DNA from: Hyaloscypha bicolor E
Lineage: Eukaryota > Ascomycota > Leotiomycetes > Helotiales > Hyaloscyphaceae
DNA: 64,000 bases
Direction: 5' to 3'
Assembly (NCBI RefSeq): GCF_002865645.1
Contig: NW_020194541.1
Span: 785,181-849,180 of the forward strand
The first letter of the stretch is position 1. Each line of letters opens with the position of its first letter. Shown piece after piece: positions 46,287 through 57,899 of the stretch. A model generated the notes under the pieces. The model did no database searches. It was not told where the DNA came from and saw nothing but the letters and a program-made list of their open reading frames with translations. A program made the position numbers and the translations under genes.

Positions 46287-47351
46287 CTACGACAACCAAG
46301 GAGATGTCATACCCGGACCGCTCAAGTAGACATTAATCTGCATAGCCTGGAGCTCATCGTTGTAGAACTGGAGCAATTCGAGGGTATCACCAGTAGCACC
46401 AGTAGGCTCCAGCATGGGAACCGTACCCAGTTCGACCATTTGATCGATCCAAGCCTGCTGAGCTTCCTGGGCCGTAGTCATGGCGTCTGGGATGAAGGCG
46501 GACTCGGTGATATTTGCGTAGGGGAAGACCTTACCGGGAACAATGCCGCTGGTGATAACGAAGCCCATCTCCTCGTCGATCACCAGGTTGATTCGTGCGT
46601 TGGGGTCGGTAGGGTGATCGGAGGGCCAGTTGCAACCGAGAGGGGTAGAGGAAGCGTTTCCGTAGTTTCCGGTATCGATGACTCTCCAGCCTAATTCGGT
46701 GAACTGGCAGTTGTCGGCAACAGTGACTGAAGTGTTGCTGGCCGGGTTACTGGAGTTGGCGAAGAGGGCCACGCTGATGGCCTCTAAATCTGCTCGGCTG
46801 GGCTTGGTTCGATTAGCCGGGGGATTCATCAGGTCCTTGTAGTTGGTTGGAAGTTCCTGGGACGAGAAGGAGAAGCCGTGGTCGCCGCGGAAGCGGTTAA
46901 TGAAGAGTTCCAGCTCGGTGATATTCTGGCCAATCACTTTGACTCGGCCCCGAAGAACGTTTTGGATATCGTTGTTGCCTTCGTTGATATCTAGGGCGAA
47001 GTACGCCGTGCCGTTGGTAGTGTCGATTGCAAGTAGGCTCGGTGGGCCTGCCTTGGTGATGGTACGCCACGAGGTCATCATGCCCAGGGCTGCCGGGTGG
47101 GAGTTTTCGGTGGCCCTATAGATCGTTGCTAACGGCAGGATGTCTGGATTGTGTGCCACCATGGAATCCAGGATTTTGGTGACCATGTTTGTCATGCACT
47201 GTCGGGAGCTGGAGCAGTTGATGTTGGACGCGTCGCTGCTCGACCTGCCGTTGTTCAACGTGTGTGGGTTCGACTGGTGGTTGTTCGACAGGGCAGGCAT
47301 TGCGGACGCTTCCACCGCGAGGACCAGGGCTGCTGCTGCGATTACATGCAT
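46287..47351 (-). CDS. Secreted glycoprotein, DUF8021-like
   Basis: Intronless, 354 residues on the minus strand. A signal peptide (1-17, cleavage after EASA) leads into a Ser/Asn-rich stretch, then a domain starting at the Cys pair C46/C52. The pattern following it (helix, then MVAHNPDILPLATIYRATEN, SWRTITKAGP, YFALDINEG and RVKVIGQNITELELFINR) matches my recollection of the fungal DUF8021 type, thought to have an NTF2/SnoaL-like fold; no firm activity is known. Several N-x-S/T sites (NGT, NIT, NRT, NTS, NAS) suggest glycosylation. Two later Cys are in DNCQF and LGCNW. A TATATATAT run lies about 140-150 bp upstream on this strand (near 47492-47502). The family call is by motif order only; the secreted nature is clearer. 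Confidence 0.72.
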   Translation of the reverse strand: MHVIAAAALVLAVEASAMPALSNNHQSNPHTLNNGRSSSDASNINCSSSRQCMTNMVTKILDSMVAHNPDILPLATIYRATENSHPAALGMMTSWRTITKAGPPSLLAIDTTNGTAYFALDINEGNNDIQNVLRGRVKVIGQNITELELFINRFRGDHGFSFSSQELPTNYKDLMNPPANRTKPSRADLEAISVALFANSSNPASNTSVTVADNCQFTELGWRVIDTGNYGNASSTPLGCNWPSDHPTDPNARINLVIDEEMGFVITSGIVPGKVFPYANITESAFIPDAMTTAQEAQQAWIDQMVELGTVPMLEPTGATGDTLELLQFYNDELQAMQINVYLSGPGMTSPWLS

Positions 47352-48510
47352 TTTGGCTCTGAAAATATGAAATGCAGCTAAAGCTCAAGCAAGTTTTTCG
47401 CGCATAAGGTGACTTCTAGGTCGAGCTGGGAACTCGACTGAAGGAACTGAGGTGAAGTACCAAGTAGAAAATTGAAAAGGAAAAAATCTCGATATATATA
47501 TAACACAGATAATATCTTTCACCACAGTACAAACCTCAGAAGACCACAGGCTCCTGTCAACCAAAAAGCTGCGAGGATCCCCATGTTGTTCCTCAGCTTC
47601 CCCGCATTCCGATTTCCACCCCACCTCCGCATGCGCACAGCTCACGGCACTCCTCCACTATCCGACAGCGTAGAATCACCAATCCCTCATCTACCCATGT
47701 CCACTAAGACAGGGTTCTATAGATTTGGAGTGCCGAGGAGGAAACCAGACGCGTAATAGAAGCAACCGAGATCACAGGTGTTTTCTATAAACAACCTAAA
47801 GCAATTTGTAAAAACCGGAGATTTGACGCTAATACAACCTTCCGCACTATTTTATAGCGCGCACTACCGTTAATATCGAATACTACCCGCAACTTTACTA
47901 ATATACCTTTAATTATAATAATAGATAGCTCAAATTAAAGCTATATACTAGATTCAGCTAATTATAAAAGAAATTATACTTCTGAAGCTTTTTAAATATA
48001 ATAGTAATATAATTAATTAATGCCTTTATAATAACTTATAAATTAATATAAATAAAATTATTATATTATATAATATAATATAAAAGAACTACTTTATATT
48101 AAATAATACTTATAAATTAATAATTAAAGTTATTATAACTCGCTTAAAATTAGAGAAATATATATAAGGAAATATTTTTATTATATTAGTAAATAAACTA
48201 AAAATATAATTCTATTAATTATTTTATTATACAAAAAAATTAAATATATTTATAATAAAAGTAAAAAAGCGATTTTAAGCTAATAATAAAAGAAATACTC
48301 TAATATATTATTATATTTATAAAATATAATCTTATTTATTTTATTTTAATAAAGTAATAAACTTTATATATATATAATTAAATATATAATTAAATATTTA
48401 AAAAGAAATTTTAAGGCATTATAAAATATAAGCTTTATATATATAAAGCTTTTTATAAAGATTTATTAAAAAAAAATCAATATTAATATAAATTATTAAA
48501 AGAATTTAAT
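47352..48510. other. Promoter of the secreted protein, then AT-rich DNA
   Basis: From 47352 to about 47850 the composition is ordinary and includes the minus-strand promoter. After that the sequence becomes RIP-like AT-rich with no gene. Confidence 0.55.
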
Positions 48511-48785
48511 TATTATAATTCCCAGATATCCGATATCTGAAATACCTGGCCAGATATTAGATATCTCCTAGATATATATAATATAACTACTTTACTAGAG
48601 AAATATACTTGAAATATACTAGAGATATTTAGAAGGCTAAGCCCTTTCGGGACTAGTATATTATAGGATATATATATTTCCTTATAGCCTCTTATATTCT
48701 AGTTTTCTTTTTTTTTGGCTTTGAATTATCTTTATAAAAGACCTTTTACTTTGCTTTTTAAGCCCTAAATACTATACCTATAATA
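48511..48785 (+). repeat. Solo LTR (gypsy type) with target duplication
   Basis: 275 bp beginning TATTATAATTCCC and ending CCTATAATA, near-identical in extent to the LTR at 40754-41027. The pentamer TTAAT flanks both sides (48506-48510 and 48786-48790). No internal region lies beside it, as expected after recombination between two LTRs. Confidence 0.88.
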
Positions 48786-48790
48786 TTAAT

Positions 48791-49930
48791 AAAGAAATAT
48801 ATAATAAGAGAATTAAAATTAAAAAAGTTAATTAAATAATTTCTTTTATTAATATATATTTTTAGTAAATATATTACTTTTAAAGAATTATTATTTAAAA
48901 GATTTAGAAAATATAATATATAAGAATTAGACTTATATTACATTTCTCTAAACTAAAAAACTATAATATTTATTATATAATAAATATATCTAATTATAAT
49001 TAAATAATTAGATATTATAGTTACGTAATCTTATATATATAATAGAAAGTAAATAAGAAAACTAAAGGAAATATAAGAAGAAATAATAAATATTTAATTT
49101 GTATAATAATAATTATTAAATTATAAAATAACTTCTTTTAATTCTTAATTCTTACTACTTTTAATACTTATAAGATTTATTAATTATTTATATATTTATT
49201 TAAATCTTAATAATTCTTTTATTAAAGAATTTAAAATATATATTATTAATAAATTAATTAAAGAAAGTATTCTTATTATATATTTTATATTAATAATTAA
49301 AGAAGTTCTTAGTTTAAAAATATATAAGAAAAATAAAATAATTAAGAAATTAAATAAATAATATTAAATAAAACTTTCCAGTATTTATAAAAGTAATTAA
49401 TATATTAATTTAATTTATCTAATTTTTTTTAGTTATATATTAATTTTTTAAATTTTTTTTAATAAAGCTTTTTATAATATTTAAGCTTCTTTAAATATTA
49501 GATTTAATAAGAATATAATTACTTTAAATCTTAGTATATATATTAATATTATATATGATTTTTAAAAAGTAAACTTTATAAGTAATAACTTTAATTAAAT
49601 AATAAATAGTAAATAATTTAAAGATAATAATAAATATAAGACTAGGTTTTATAATAAGACCTGATTTAATATATATAATATTAAAAGTAGTTTTTAATTA
49701 ATTCAAGTACTTTTATAAGTTTTTTTTTTTTTGAAAAAAAAAATCTTTAAATTAAGTCAAAAGAGTTTTTAATATTAAGAAGTATTTTATTAAATAAAAA
49801 GGCTTAGTTTTAGTATTTCTGGTTTTACGAGTTATAATATAATAAAGTATATTCTAATTAATCTCGATCTAATTAATCAGGAAGTACACCTATTAGTAGT
49901 AGTATTAAAGAATTAATATTTCTCACATTA
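48791..49930. other. AT-rich, RIP-like non-coding DNA
   Basis: Very AT-rich, with a poly-T/poly-A pair near 49718-49744. No gene. Confidence 0.65.
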
Positions 49931-50555
49931 TTTAATAAGATGCGCAGCCAAAAAGTGTGCGTTCAGTAAAAGTAGAGGTAAAATCTCTGATTTTGCAAGA
50001 TGTTTTATTGACTAGACACCCGGAGCATTAGTCCCCACATTCCGTAATAGCTCCCCAACGTTTCCCGAAGATCATCTAATCTCTCTCAAGTCCAAGTTCC
50101 AATAAAAGATGTTATATGAAAGGAATTACGTGGATTCTGCGTGCAGTACACTGATTAGATGACCCGCCGCGACCGTTCCGGGATCTTGCACTTCCCTAAT
50201 TCGAATCCTACCCAGGTAGCTTCTCCACGTTTCCCGAAGGTTAGCCTCTCCTACGATTCATCCCTGTTTCTCTTCCCCACACGCCGAAATCCGGGAATTA
50301 ATACTCGTGCTGCCCAGAATTCTGTCCTAGGCCTAGTGTTATGAGGGGAAGGGTACTTTCTAAGTGGTACAAGGGGGTTTGACGAGCTCATTTAATTCCT
50401 AATTTCGCTGACATTAGTGCTTTTGATTCGACAGAGCCCCTCAACTTTTATTTCCCGCCCCTAATACCCCAGATATAGGGCTAACAGGGAGTTCAATAGG
50501 CTACTTAAGTGGTTAGATACCTCCAAGAACCCTTTTTAAAATATCTTGTTCCCCC
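49931..50555. other. Small patch of ordinary composition, no gene
   Basis: A GC recovery leading to the WD40 relic. A short repeat ACGTTTCCCGAAG occurs at about 50060 and 50225. The tRNA-like box near 50199 was examined and rejected. It may be decayed remains of the same NACHT-WD40 gene. Confidence 0.4.
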
Positions 50556-50747
50556 CAGACGCTGGAAGGCCACTCAGGCTGGGTCAACTCAGTCGCTCCT
50601 TCGCCCGACGGCAAACAGGTCGTGTCTAGCAATACTGCACGTACTGTATTTACATCAAACAACTGGGTAGCCGAAAAGCGGTCGAATCTGCTCTGGCTTC
50701 CTCTTACTCATCGAGCGACTGTGAGGCAAACTGGGAGCAAGTTATAG
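50556..50747 (+). pseudogene. Relic of a NACHT-WD40 (HET-E/NLR-like) gene
   Basis: One open reading from 50556 to the TAG at 50747, about 63 codons. It starts as a WD40 repeat (QTLEGHSGWVNSVA, then SPDGKQVVSS) and then passes, without completing the repeat, to the end of such proteins (NNWVAEKRSNLLWLPLTHRA). That C-terminal LLWLP block is characteristic of fungal NACHT-WD40 proteins related to HET-E, which sense non-self or infection. The NACHT domain and all other repeats are missing. The join is in frame, so an internal deletion between repeats, rather than point mutation, shaped the fragment. RIP-like mutation is light here. Confidence 0.72.
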
Positions 50748-52482
50748 TCTTAGTATTAAATTACTGATACACTGGCCTGGCCAACCTACCATTCCTTCCG
50801 GCGCCAGGTTCAACTACTGATTTACTCGCTTCCACTCTCATTTGTCATGCGTCACTTATAGAGCTTATTAAAGCTCACTAATATTATTACTTAATTCGTT
50901 AGCTAATTCGTAATACACGCGTTACTTGATTTATAATATACGAGAAATATATACTTTAGAGTATATATATTAATAAATTTAATAGTTATAAGAATAATAT
51001 ATTATATTTTTTGCTTTTATAATTTGTTTTACTTATAAATTAATTATATAAATCTTATAAAATTAATAATAATAATACTTTTATACTTTTATACTACTTT
51101 TAATATAATAATTCAAATATTAATTAAAGATAATTTCTATTCTCGGATTTTAAAAAGAAATAAAACTTTTATAAAAGTAATATAATTTATAATTATAAAA
51201 CATATAATTATAATTTACTTTACTAAAAATTATTTATATTTATATAATGCCTTTCTTTTTTCTAAGCCTTTATTATTACTTAGAATATTTACTTTTTTAA
51301 TTCTTTTCTTATTATATATATATAAGTATAAAAATAAAAGAAGAAATATATAAATAAAAAGACATATAAATATATTATTAAGACTAGAAAAATTATAAGA
51401 GAATATTTAGAGAAGTTAGAAAAATATAAATATTACCGGAATTATAAAATAATAATAAATTTCTCTTATTAAATTTTGAAACTACTTTAAAAAAAAGATT
51501 TAAAATTTTAATTAAAGATTAATATAAATATGTATTAAATGCAAATATATAAAATAAATTATTTACTTTAAAGTAAAAAAGACTTCTTTATTTAATATTT
51601 CGATTTTATTAATTTATTAATAGTTTTAATTTTTATTATTACTCTTAATAATAAAAAGTATAAAGTTTATAAATATATTTTTAGCTAATTAATTATCTAG
51701 TAATATTTAATATAAATTATATTTCTTTTTTATAACTACTTTTAATAAAGATATTAGCTCTTAAATATTTAAAGTTTTACTAGAACTCCCAAAATAACTT
51801 TTTATAGCTTATATAATAAATATCTTATCTTATAATTAAGATAAATAATAATTTAATTAAACTAGTATAATTTTAAAGAAATATAGTCTAGTTTAGTTTA
51901 CTTAATTCGAATTAAGGTTTAAAGCCCTAGATTACGGTCCGGATTTTAGTTTAATTATAGTTTTAAGAAAATTACTTTTAATATTATATTTATTAAATTA
52001 TTATAAGGTATTTATTAGTAAATAATAAGATAATAAAATAAATTAGTAAGTTATAAAACTATAGTATTAAATTTAGTATAAAACAAATCTCTATTTCTCT
52101 TATAAGATTTACGGAATCCTCTTCTAAATAAGAGGCCCTAATAATATATATATAATTAGTAATTTATAAGCTTAATACTTATAATATAAATAGTAATTAA
52201 TTATAATAATAAAGGGCTATTAATCTTTCTAATTAATATCTATAATATCCGAGGTTTATTATATATTCTTTAGTTATATATAACCCTATATATATTATAA
52301 ATACTTAATTATTACTTAAATAAAATAGTTTTTAATTCAGGAAATAGCTTAAATCTAGGGCTTTAAAATAAATAAATATATTTATTTAAATTTATATTAA
52401 ATAATAAAGTTCTAATAATAATTTACTAATATATTATATAAAAATATAAGCGAAATTAGTATATCTATTATAGGAAGGAAAC
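50748..52482. other. AT-rich remnants, including an inverted dispersed repeat
   Basis: AT-rich from about 50930. The segment of about 52000-52300 is the reverse complement of about 41570-41870 with transition-type differences. Otherwise nothing is recognisable. Confidence 0.6.
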
Positions 52483-53028
52483 TATAATAAAATAAAAACT
52501 TATATAAAGTATACTAGAATATAAAACATAACTTAATAATAAAATAATAAATTAAAAATATAAATAGTAAAGTATAAATAGTATATAATATATAAAAGCT
52601 TAATTAATTAAATACTTATAAAGAATTATTTTCTAAATCTATAAAAAAAACTAGCTTTTTTATATAATTTCTATAAGTTATATATAAAAGGCTATAGCCT
52701 TTATTATATAATCTAAATCTTAAAACTACTAAAATAATATAATTTTTAAAAAGTATAGCCTGCTATATTATATCCGATTTCTTATTTATTTATACTTGTT
52801 TCCTAAATACCAAAAATACTAGAAAAATCCTATTTAGAATTTAAAATAATAAAATATTTAGGATCCTTTTCTATTAGCTAATTTAATTTCTTCTCTATAT
52901 ATCTAAAATAAAACTTATTACCCTTAAATAGTTTTATTTTATATTCCCGAACTTGCTTAAAAATAATTCGAACTTGCTTAACTATATTCTTATATTAGAT
53001 TTAATATAGTTTTCTATATTAATTAGTA
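52483..53028 (+). repeat. 5' LTR of the outer gypsy
   Basis: It begins TATAATAAAATAAAAAC and ends TTAATTAGTA. It carries the palindrome-like AAAGGCTATAGCCTTT inside and aligns through its whole length with the split 3' LTR. Confidence 0.82.
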
Positions 53029-53419
53029 TCTATATAATAGATATATATAATAGTATATAAATAGATATTAGATATTATAGATCTAGTTTCTTATTTTAGG
53101 TAAAGCTTATAATTAGAATTATATAAATTATATAGAATTATATTTCCTAGTTAAGTAAAGTGCTTTGCAGGCTTGGCTAAGTACTAGGGAATATATAGGG
53201 AAATGCTTCTAGCTTTAGAAAAGGATATTAATTAGTCTTTTATTAGAATTAATTCTTGGAATTAGTTATACTTATAAGTATTACCCTATAATATACTTAT
53301 CTTAACTACTTATATATTATCCTGCTATTATATATCTTATATTCTAATTAATTTAACCTTTGGGAAGCAGTTTATTATAAGGTAGTTAAGCTATTAATAG
53401 ACAAAATATTAATAGCTAG

Positions 53420-56400
53420 AGTATTAACCAGAAAAAGCATCTTTACTACTACTAGGATAACCTAACCGGGTATCCAGGAGAGCGCCCAGTCAAGTACTCT
53501 TTATACTGCCTAATTAGAAGAAGAAAGTAAAACTCAGATATTTCCAGAACTAGTAAATAGGATAATAATAATAGAGAAATTAGCGGCGGCTTACTATTAT
53601 ACTACTAAGTTAGAAATAGAAATATAATAGAGAGAAGATCTAGAGAAGCTAGAAGCTCAGATTTATTATTTTAAAGATATTTAGATATCCGGTATAGAAT
53701 CCATTATATCCCCGGTAATATCCTTAGTTTAAAGGGCTCTAAAAACCCGAGAACTACCCACTTACTAGGGAAAGAGTATTAAAGAAGCCCAGGACTTCTT
53801 TTATTAGGTAAAGTTAAAGTAATATAAAGACGGCAGGATTACCTGGGCTACTAATATAGTAAAGATTATATATTATATTTCCTGTTTTAAGAATATAGCC
53901 AGGGATATCTGGAAGTATAGGGAGTAATTAGTAAGTATTAATATTATAGATTAGAAAACCTTTATTAAATTTATAAAGAATTCTATTTTAAATCGGGAAA
54001 ACTATAGTAATAATATCCTTATTAAGTTTAAGAATATTAAATAATAGCTAGTCCAGAATATCTAAAGCTTTATATCTTACTTAAATAGCTTATTAGATAA
54101 CTTAGGATATATAGGTTTACTATAAGAATAAAATAACTTATTTAATAGCTTAAGGCAGGAGATCTGAGACGAGATTAATTATTAAGGAAATATTTTATAA
54201 AAGAAAAAAAAGCTTATTTCTATTATTATAAAAGTTAAGAATAATTTAAACCTATTTACTTAATAGAAATATAATAATAAGCTAATAAAATAATAAAAGA
54301 AAAAAAATAGAAAAAAAGAGAAAAGAGATAATAAAGAGAAACAGAAAAGAAGTATATTTCTATTATAAGATTTATAAAACCGGAGTAATAAAGGCATAGT
54401 AATAGAATCTAATATAGTACCTATATTAGGATCTATAAAACCGGATATAATTTGCTTTACTTACTAAAAAAAGGGTTACTATATTACTACTTGCCCTAAT
54501 TAAAGGAAACCGACTTGTTATAACTATAATAAGTCTAGCTATAAATTATATAAATATCCAGAATTAAAAAAGCCGAGAAATAAATATATTTTATAATAGT
54601 TATACTTATTTATATTATAGAAAGTAAGGCTCCTAAAACAAGAATAGTAATTGAGATTACTATTAAAATAAGAAAAGATAAATAAAGAGTTAGAGTATTA
54701 GTAAACTCGGGTATAAAGGCTAATTATATAAAAAGAAGATTAGCTTTAGATATAGGTATTCCGTTAATATTAAAAGTAATTCCCTTATTCTTATTAGAGA
54801 AAAGAAGAATTCATTTATATAAAGATTATATTCTTGAATTTATTACTAAGAATATACTAGGAAACTAAAGAGAGGCTAATATATACTTTATATTATATAA
54901 TTTTAATCTAAACTATATTAATATAATACTTGAATTCCTATAGCTCTATTAGATTAATTCCCTAATTTTCTTTAGAAAGATAATATAAAGATACTAGATT
55001 TAATTATAAAAGATTAAAGTTTTAAATATTAGGAAGTTTACTAAAGTAATAAAATATAAGATATATATTTTTCTATTAATTACCTATTCTATAATAGATA
55101 GCTAAAAGATTATTACTATTACTACTAATAAGATAGTTATATTTCCCAAGAAATATTAGGGCCTTTTCTAAATATTCTCTATAAAGGCTATAAGTATATT
55201 ACCCGACTATTATATAATAGAATATTATATAGATCTGGAACTAGAGTTCTAATTATTATATAGTCCTATATATACTTTATTAGAAAGAGAGCTTAAAGTC
55301 TTTTGGAAATATCTTAATACTAGCCTAAAAAAGAAATAGATTCGTTATTTTACTAGCCTAGCTAGTACCCTAATTATATTTGTTCTAAAAAAAGAAAGCG
55401 GCCTATATCTATATATTAATTACTAGGATCTAAATAGAATTACTATTAAGAACTAAATACTATTATTACTTATTAATAAGACTATAAATAGGCTTTATAG
55501 AACAAAAGTATATATAAAGCTAGACTTAAAAGATATTTACTATTAGTTATAAATATAGGAAAGTAATAAATAAAAGACAGTATTCCGAATATACTATAGA
55601 TATTTTAAATACTATATTATATTCTTTAGATTATCTAATACTTTAGTAATATTTCAGGTATATATTAATTATATACTAGTAGGCCTTATAAATATTATTT
55701 ATATAATTTATCTAGATAATATTCTAATTTATTTAAAGAACCCAGAATAATATATAGTAATAGTCTAATATATACTCGAGTAGCTATAATAATACTAGCT
55801 TTTTATAAACTTAGTAAAATACAAGTTTAATATAGAAAGAATAAAGTTCCTAGAGTTTATAATTAGCCTAGATAATATAGAAATAAAAGCTAGTAGAATT
55901 ATAGCTATTAGAAAATAGCCGGCCCTAAAGAATAATATTTGAGAAATTCAAATATTTCTGGGTTTTACTAACTTTTACTAAAAATTTATTTATAAATACT
56001 TTAAAATAATAAAAAAGTTAACTAATTTATTAAAAACTAATAGAAACCTATAGTATTATTTTAGCTAAATAGATAAGGTAAGTAAGGCTTTTAAGGAGCT
56101 ATAAATTACATTTATAATAGTACTAATTCTTTATTATTTTAATCTAATCTTAAAGATTTATATAAAAACGAATACTTTAGGATTTATAATTATAGATATA
56201 ATTTCCTAGCTCTTTAATAAGGAAATAGAAGCCAGGTAGTATCCTATTATTTTTTATTTAAAGAAGATAATTATAATTAAAAATAGATATAAGATATATA
56301 ATTCTGAGCTTTTAGTTATTATTCTAATATTCTATATCTAGTAATATTATTTAATATATATCCGGTATACTATTATTATTAAAACAGATTATAATAACTT

Positions 56401-56830
56401 GAAATATTTTATAACTAAGAGAAAACTAAATAGTTAATAAATAAGATAAGTAAAGAAGCTAGCTATCTTTAATTTTATCTTAAAATACTAGCCGGGATAT
56501 AGTAATTCTACTAATAGGCTATTAAAAAGGCCAGACTTTATAGTAAATATAAATAAAAATACTTTATTATTTATATTTTATAATAAGCTATAAAATATAA
56601 AACAGAAAGCCCTATAGATAATAGTAATAAAATACTATACTATTCTTATAATACTATAATTCAAGGCCTAGAAAAAAGGAAATAAATACTTTTTAATTAG
56701 TAAAATACTAAGGAATTCCGAAAAAGAAATTTATTTTAGTAATAGAATAATATTAGAGATATTACTATTTGAGCCTATTACTAGTATAGCTAGTTATAAA
56801 TAATATATATTACAGATTCTAGCTATATAG
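53420..56830 (+). pseudogene. Outer gypsy gag-pol relic without integrase
   Basis: The plus strand with stops ignored reads as gag with zinc-knuckle remains (near 54450-54550), aspartic protease (about 54690-54850), reverse transcriptase (about 55330-55900, with YLDNILIYL in place of the usual YxDD, so the second catalytic Asp is lost) and RNase H (about 56090-56500). The reading then runs directly into the LTR. Integrase motifs (HHCC, DDE) are not found in the remaining 300 bp. Either an integrase-less derivative or an internal deletion. Confidence 0.75.
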
Positions 56831-56844
56831 TATAAAAGGGAAAC

Positions 56845-57354
56845 TATAATAAGACAAAAACCCATATAAAGTATACTAGAATACAAAACGTGATTTAATA
56901 ATAAAATAATAAATTAAAAGTATAAATAGTAAAGTATAAATAATATATAGTATATAAAAGCTTAATTAATTAAATACTTATAAAGAATTATTTTCTAAGT
57001 CTATAGAAAAACTAGCTTTTTTATATGATTTCTACAAGTTATATATAAAAGGCTATAGCCTTTACTATATAACCTAAACCTTAAAACCACTAAAATAATA
57101 TAATTTTTAATAAGTATAGCCTATTATACTATATCCGACTTCCTATTTATTTGTACTTATTTCCTAAATACTAAAAATAATAGAAAAATCCTATTTAGAA
57201 TCCGAAATAATGAAATATTTAGGATTCTCCTCTATTAGTTAATTTAATTTCTTTTTTATATATCTAAAATAAGACTTATTACCCTTAAATAATCTTATTT
57301 TATATTCCCGAACTTGCTTAAAGGTAATCCGAACTTACTTAGTTATATTCTTAT
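56845..57354 (+). repeat. 3' LTR of the outer gypsy, first part
   Basis: It aligns with 52483-52997 of the 5' LTR and stops abruptly at CTTAT, where the inner element begins. It is preceded by AAAAGGGAAAC, a polypurine-like run. Confidence 0.85.
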
Positions 57355-57614
57355 TATTACAGTTATTATAATATATAGTACTAGTAGGAGTTAGACTAGA
57401 GCTAGAGAGGTATCTGGTATCTAAGCAAGGTATCTGTAGTTACCTAATTATTGCACGTGACCCCGAGCTTAAGCTAGTATATAGGCCCGTATATAGCTTG
57501 CGATTATTTAGATCCGAGGCTTCTTTGGGATCCTCTTCTTTCTTTAGCTTTAAATCATTAAAATAGAGACAGTCTAACTATACCTTCTAGGCCCTAGATC
57601 TTATACTCGTAATA
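57355..57614 (+). repeat. 5' LTR of the inner gypsy
   Basis: 260 bp beginning TATTACAGTTATT and ending CTCGTAATA, equal in length to the 3' copy. The ancestral start was probably TGTTACGG: this copy shows CAG and the other TGG at the same place, the two possible RIP outcomes of CGG. Confidence 0.9.
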
Positions 57615-57899
57615 TAATTCAAAGCTTACCTATTTCTTAATCCTGCAGAGAATTTAAATAATATTTACCCGATCGGTTTTCGATAAGTATAGATATAATA
57701 TACTATAGCTATTCCCGAACCGGTTAACTAATATTAGAATAAAAGAAAGCCCTAGAATAACTAGGCAAGAAAGCCCTAGACTAGCCAGGCAAGCGGATAG
57801 GCCAGTAATCTTACTACTAAATAAAGATCTATAAGAAAGCAAGTCCCGGAATAACTAGGCAAGTTAGAAGGAGCTATAGTACGAGATACTACTAGTATA

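Noticed and set aside
50185..50225. tRNA-like box AATTCGAATCC
   Set aside because: The flanking bases cannot form a T-stem and no A box or cloverleaf is found.
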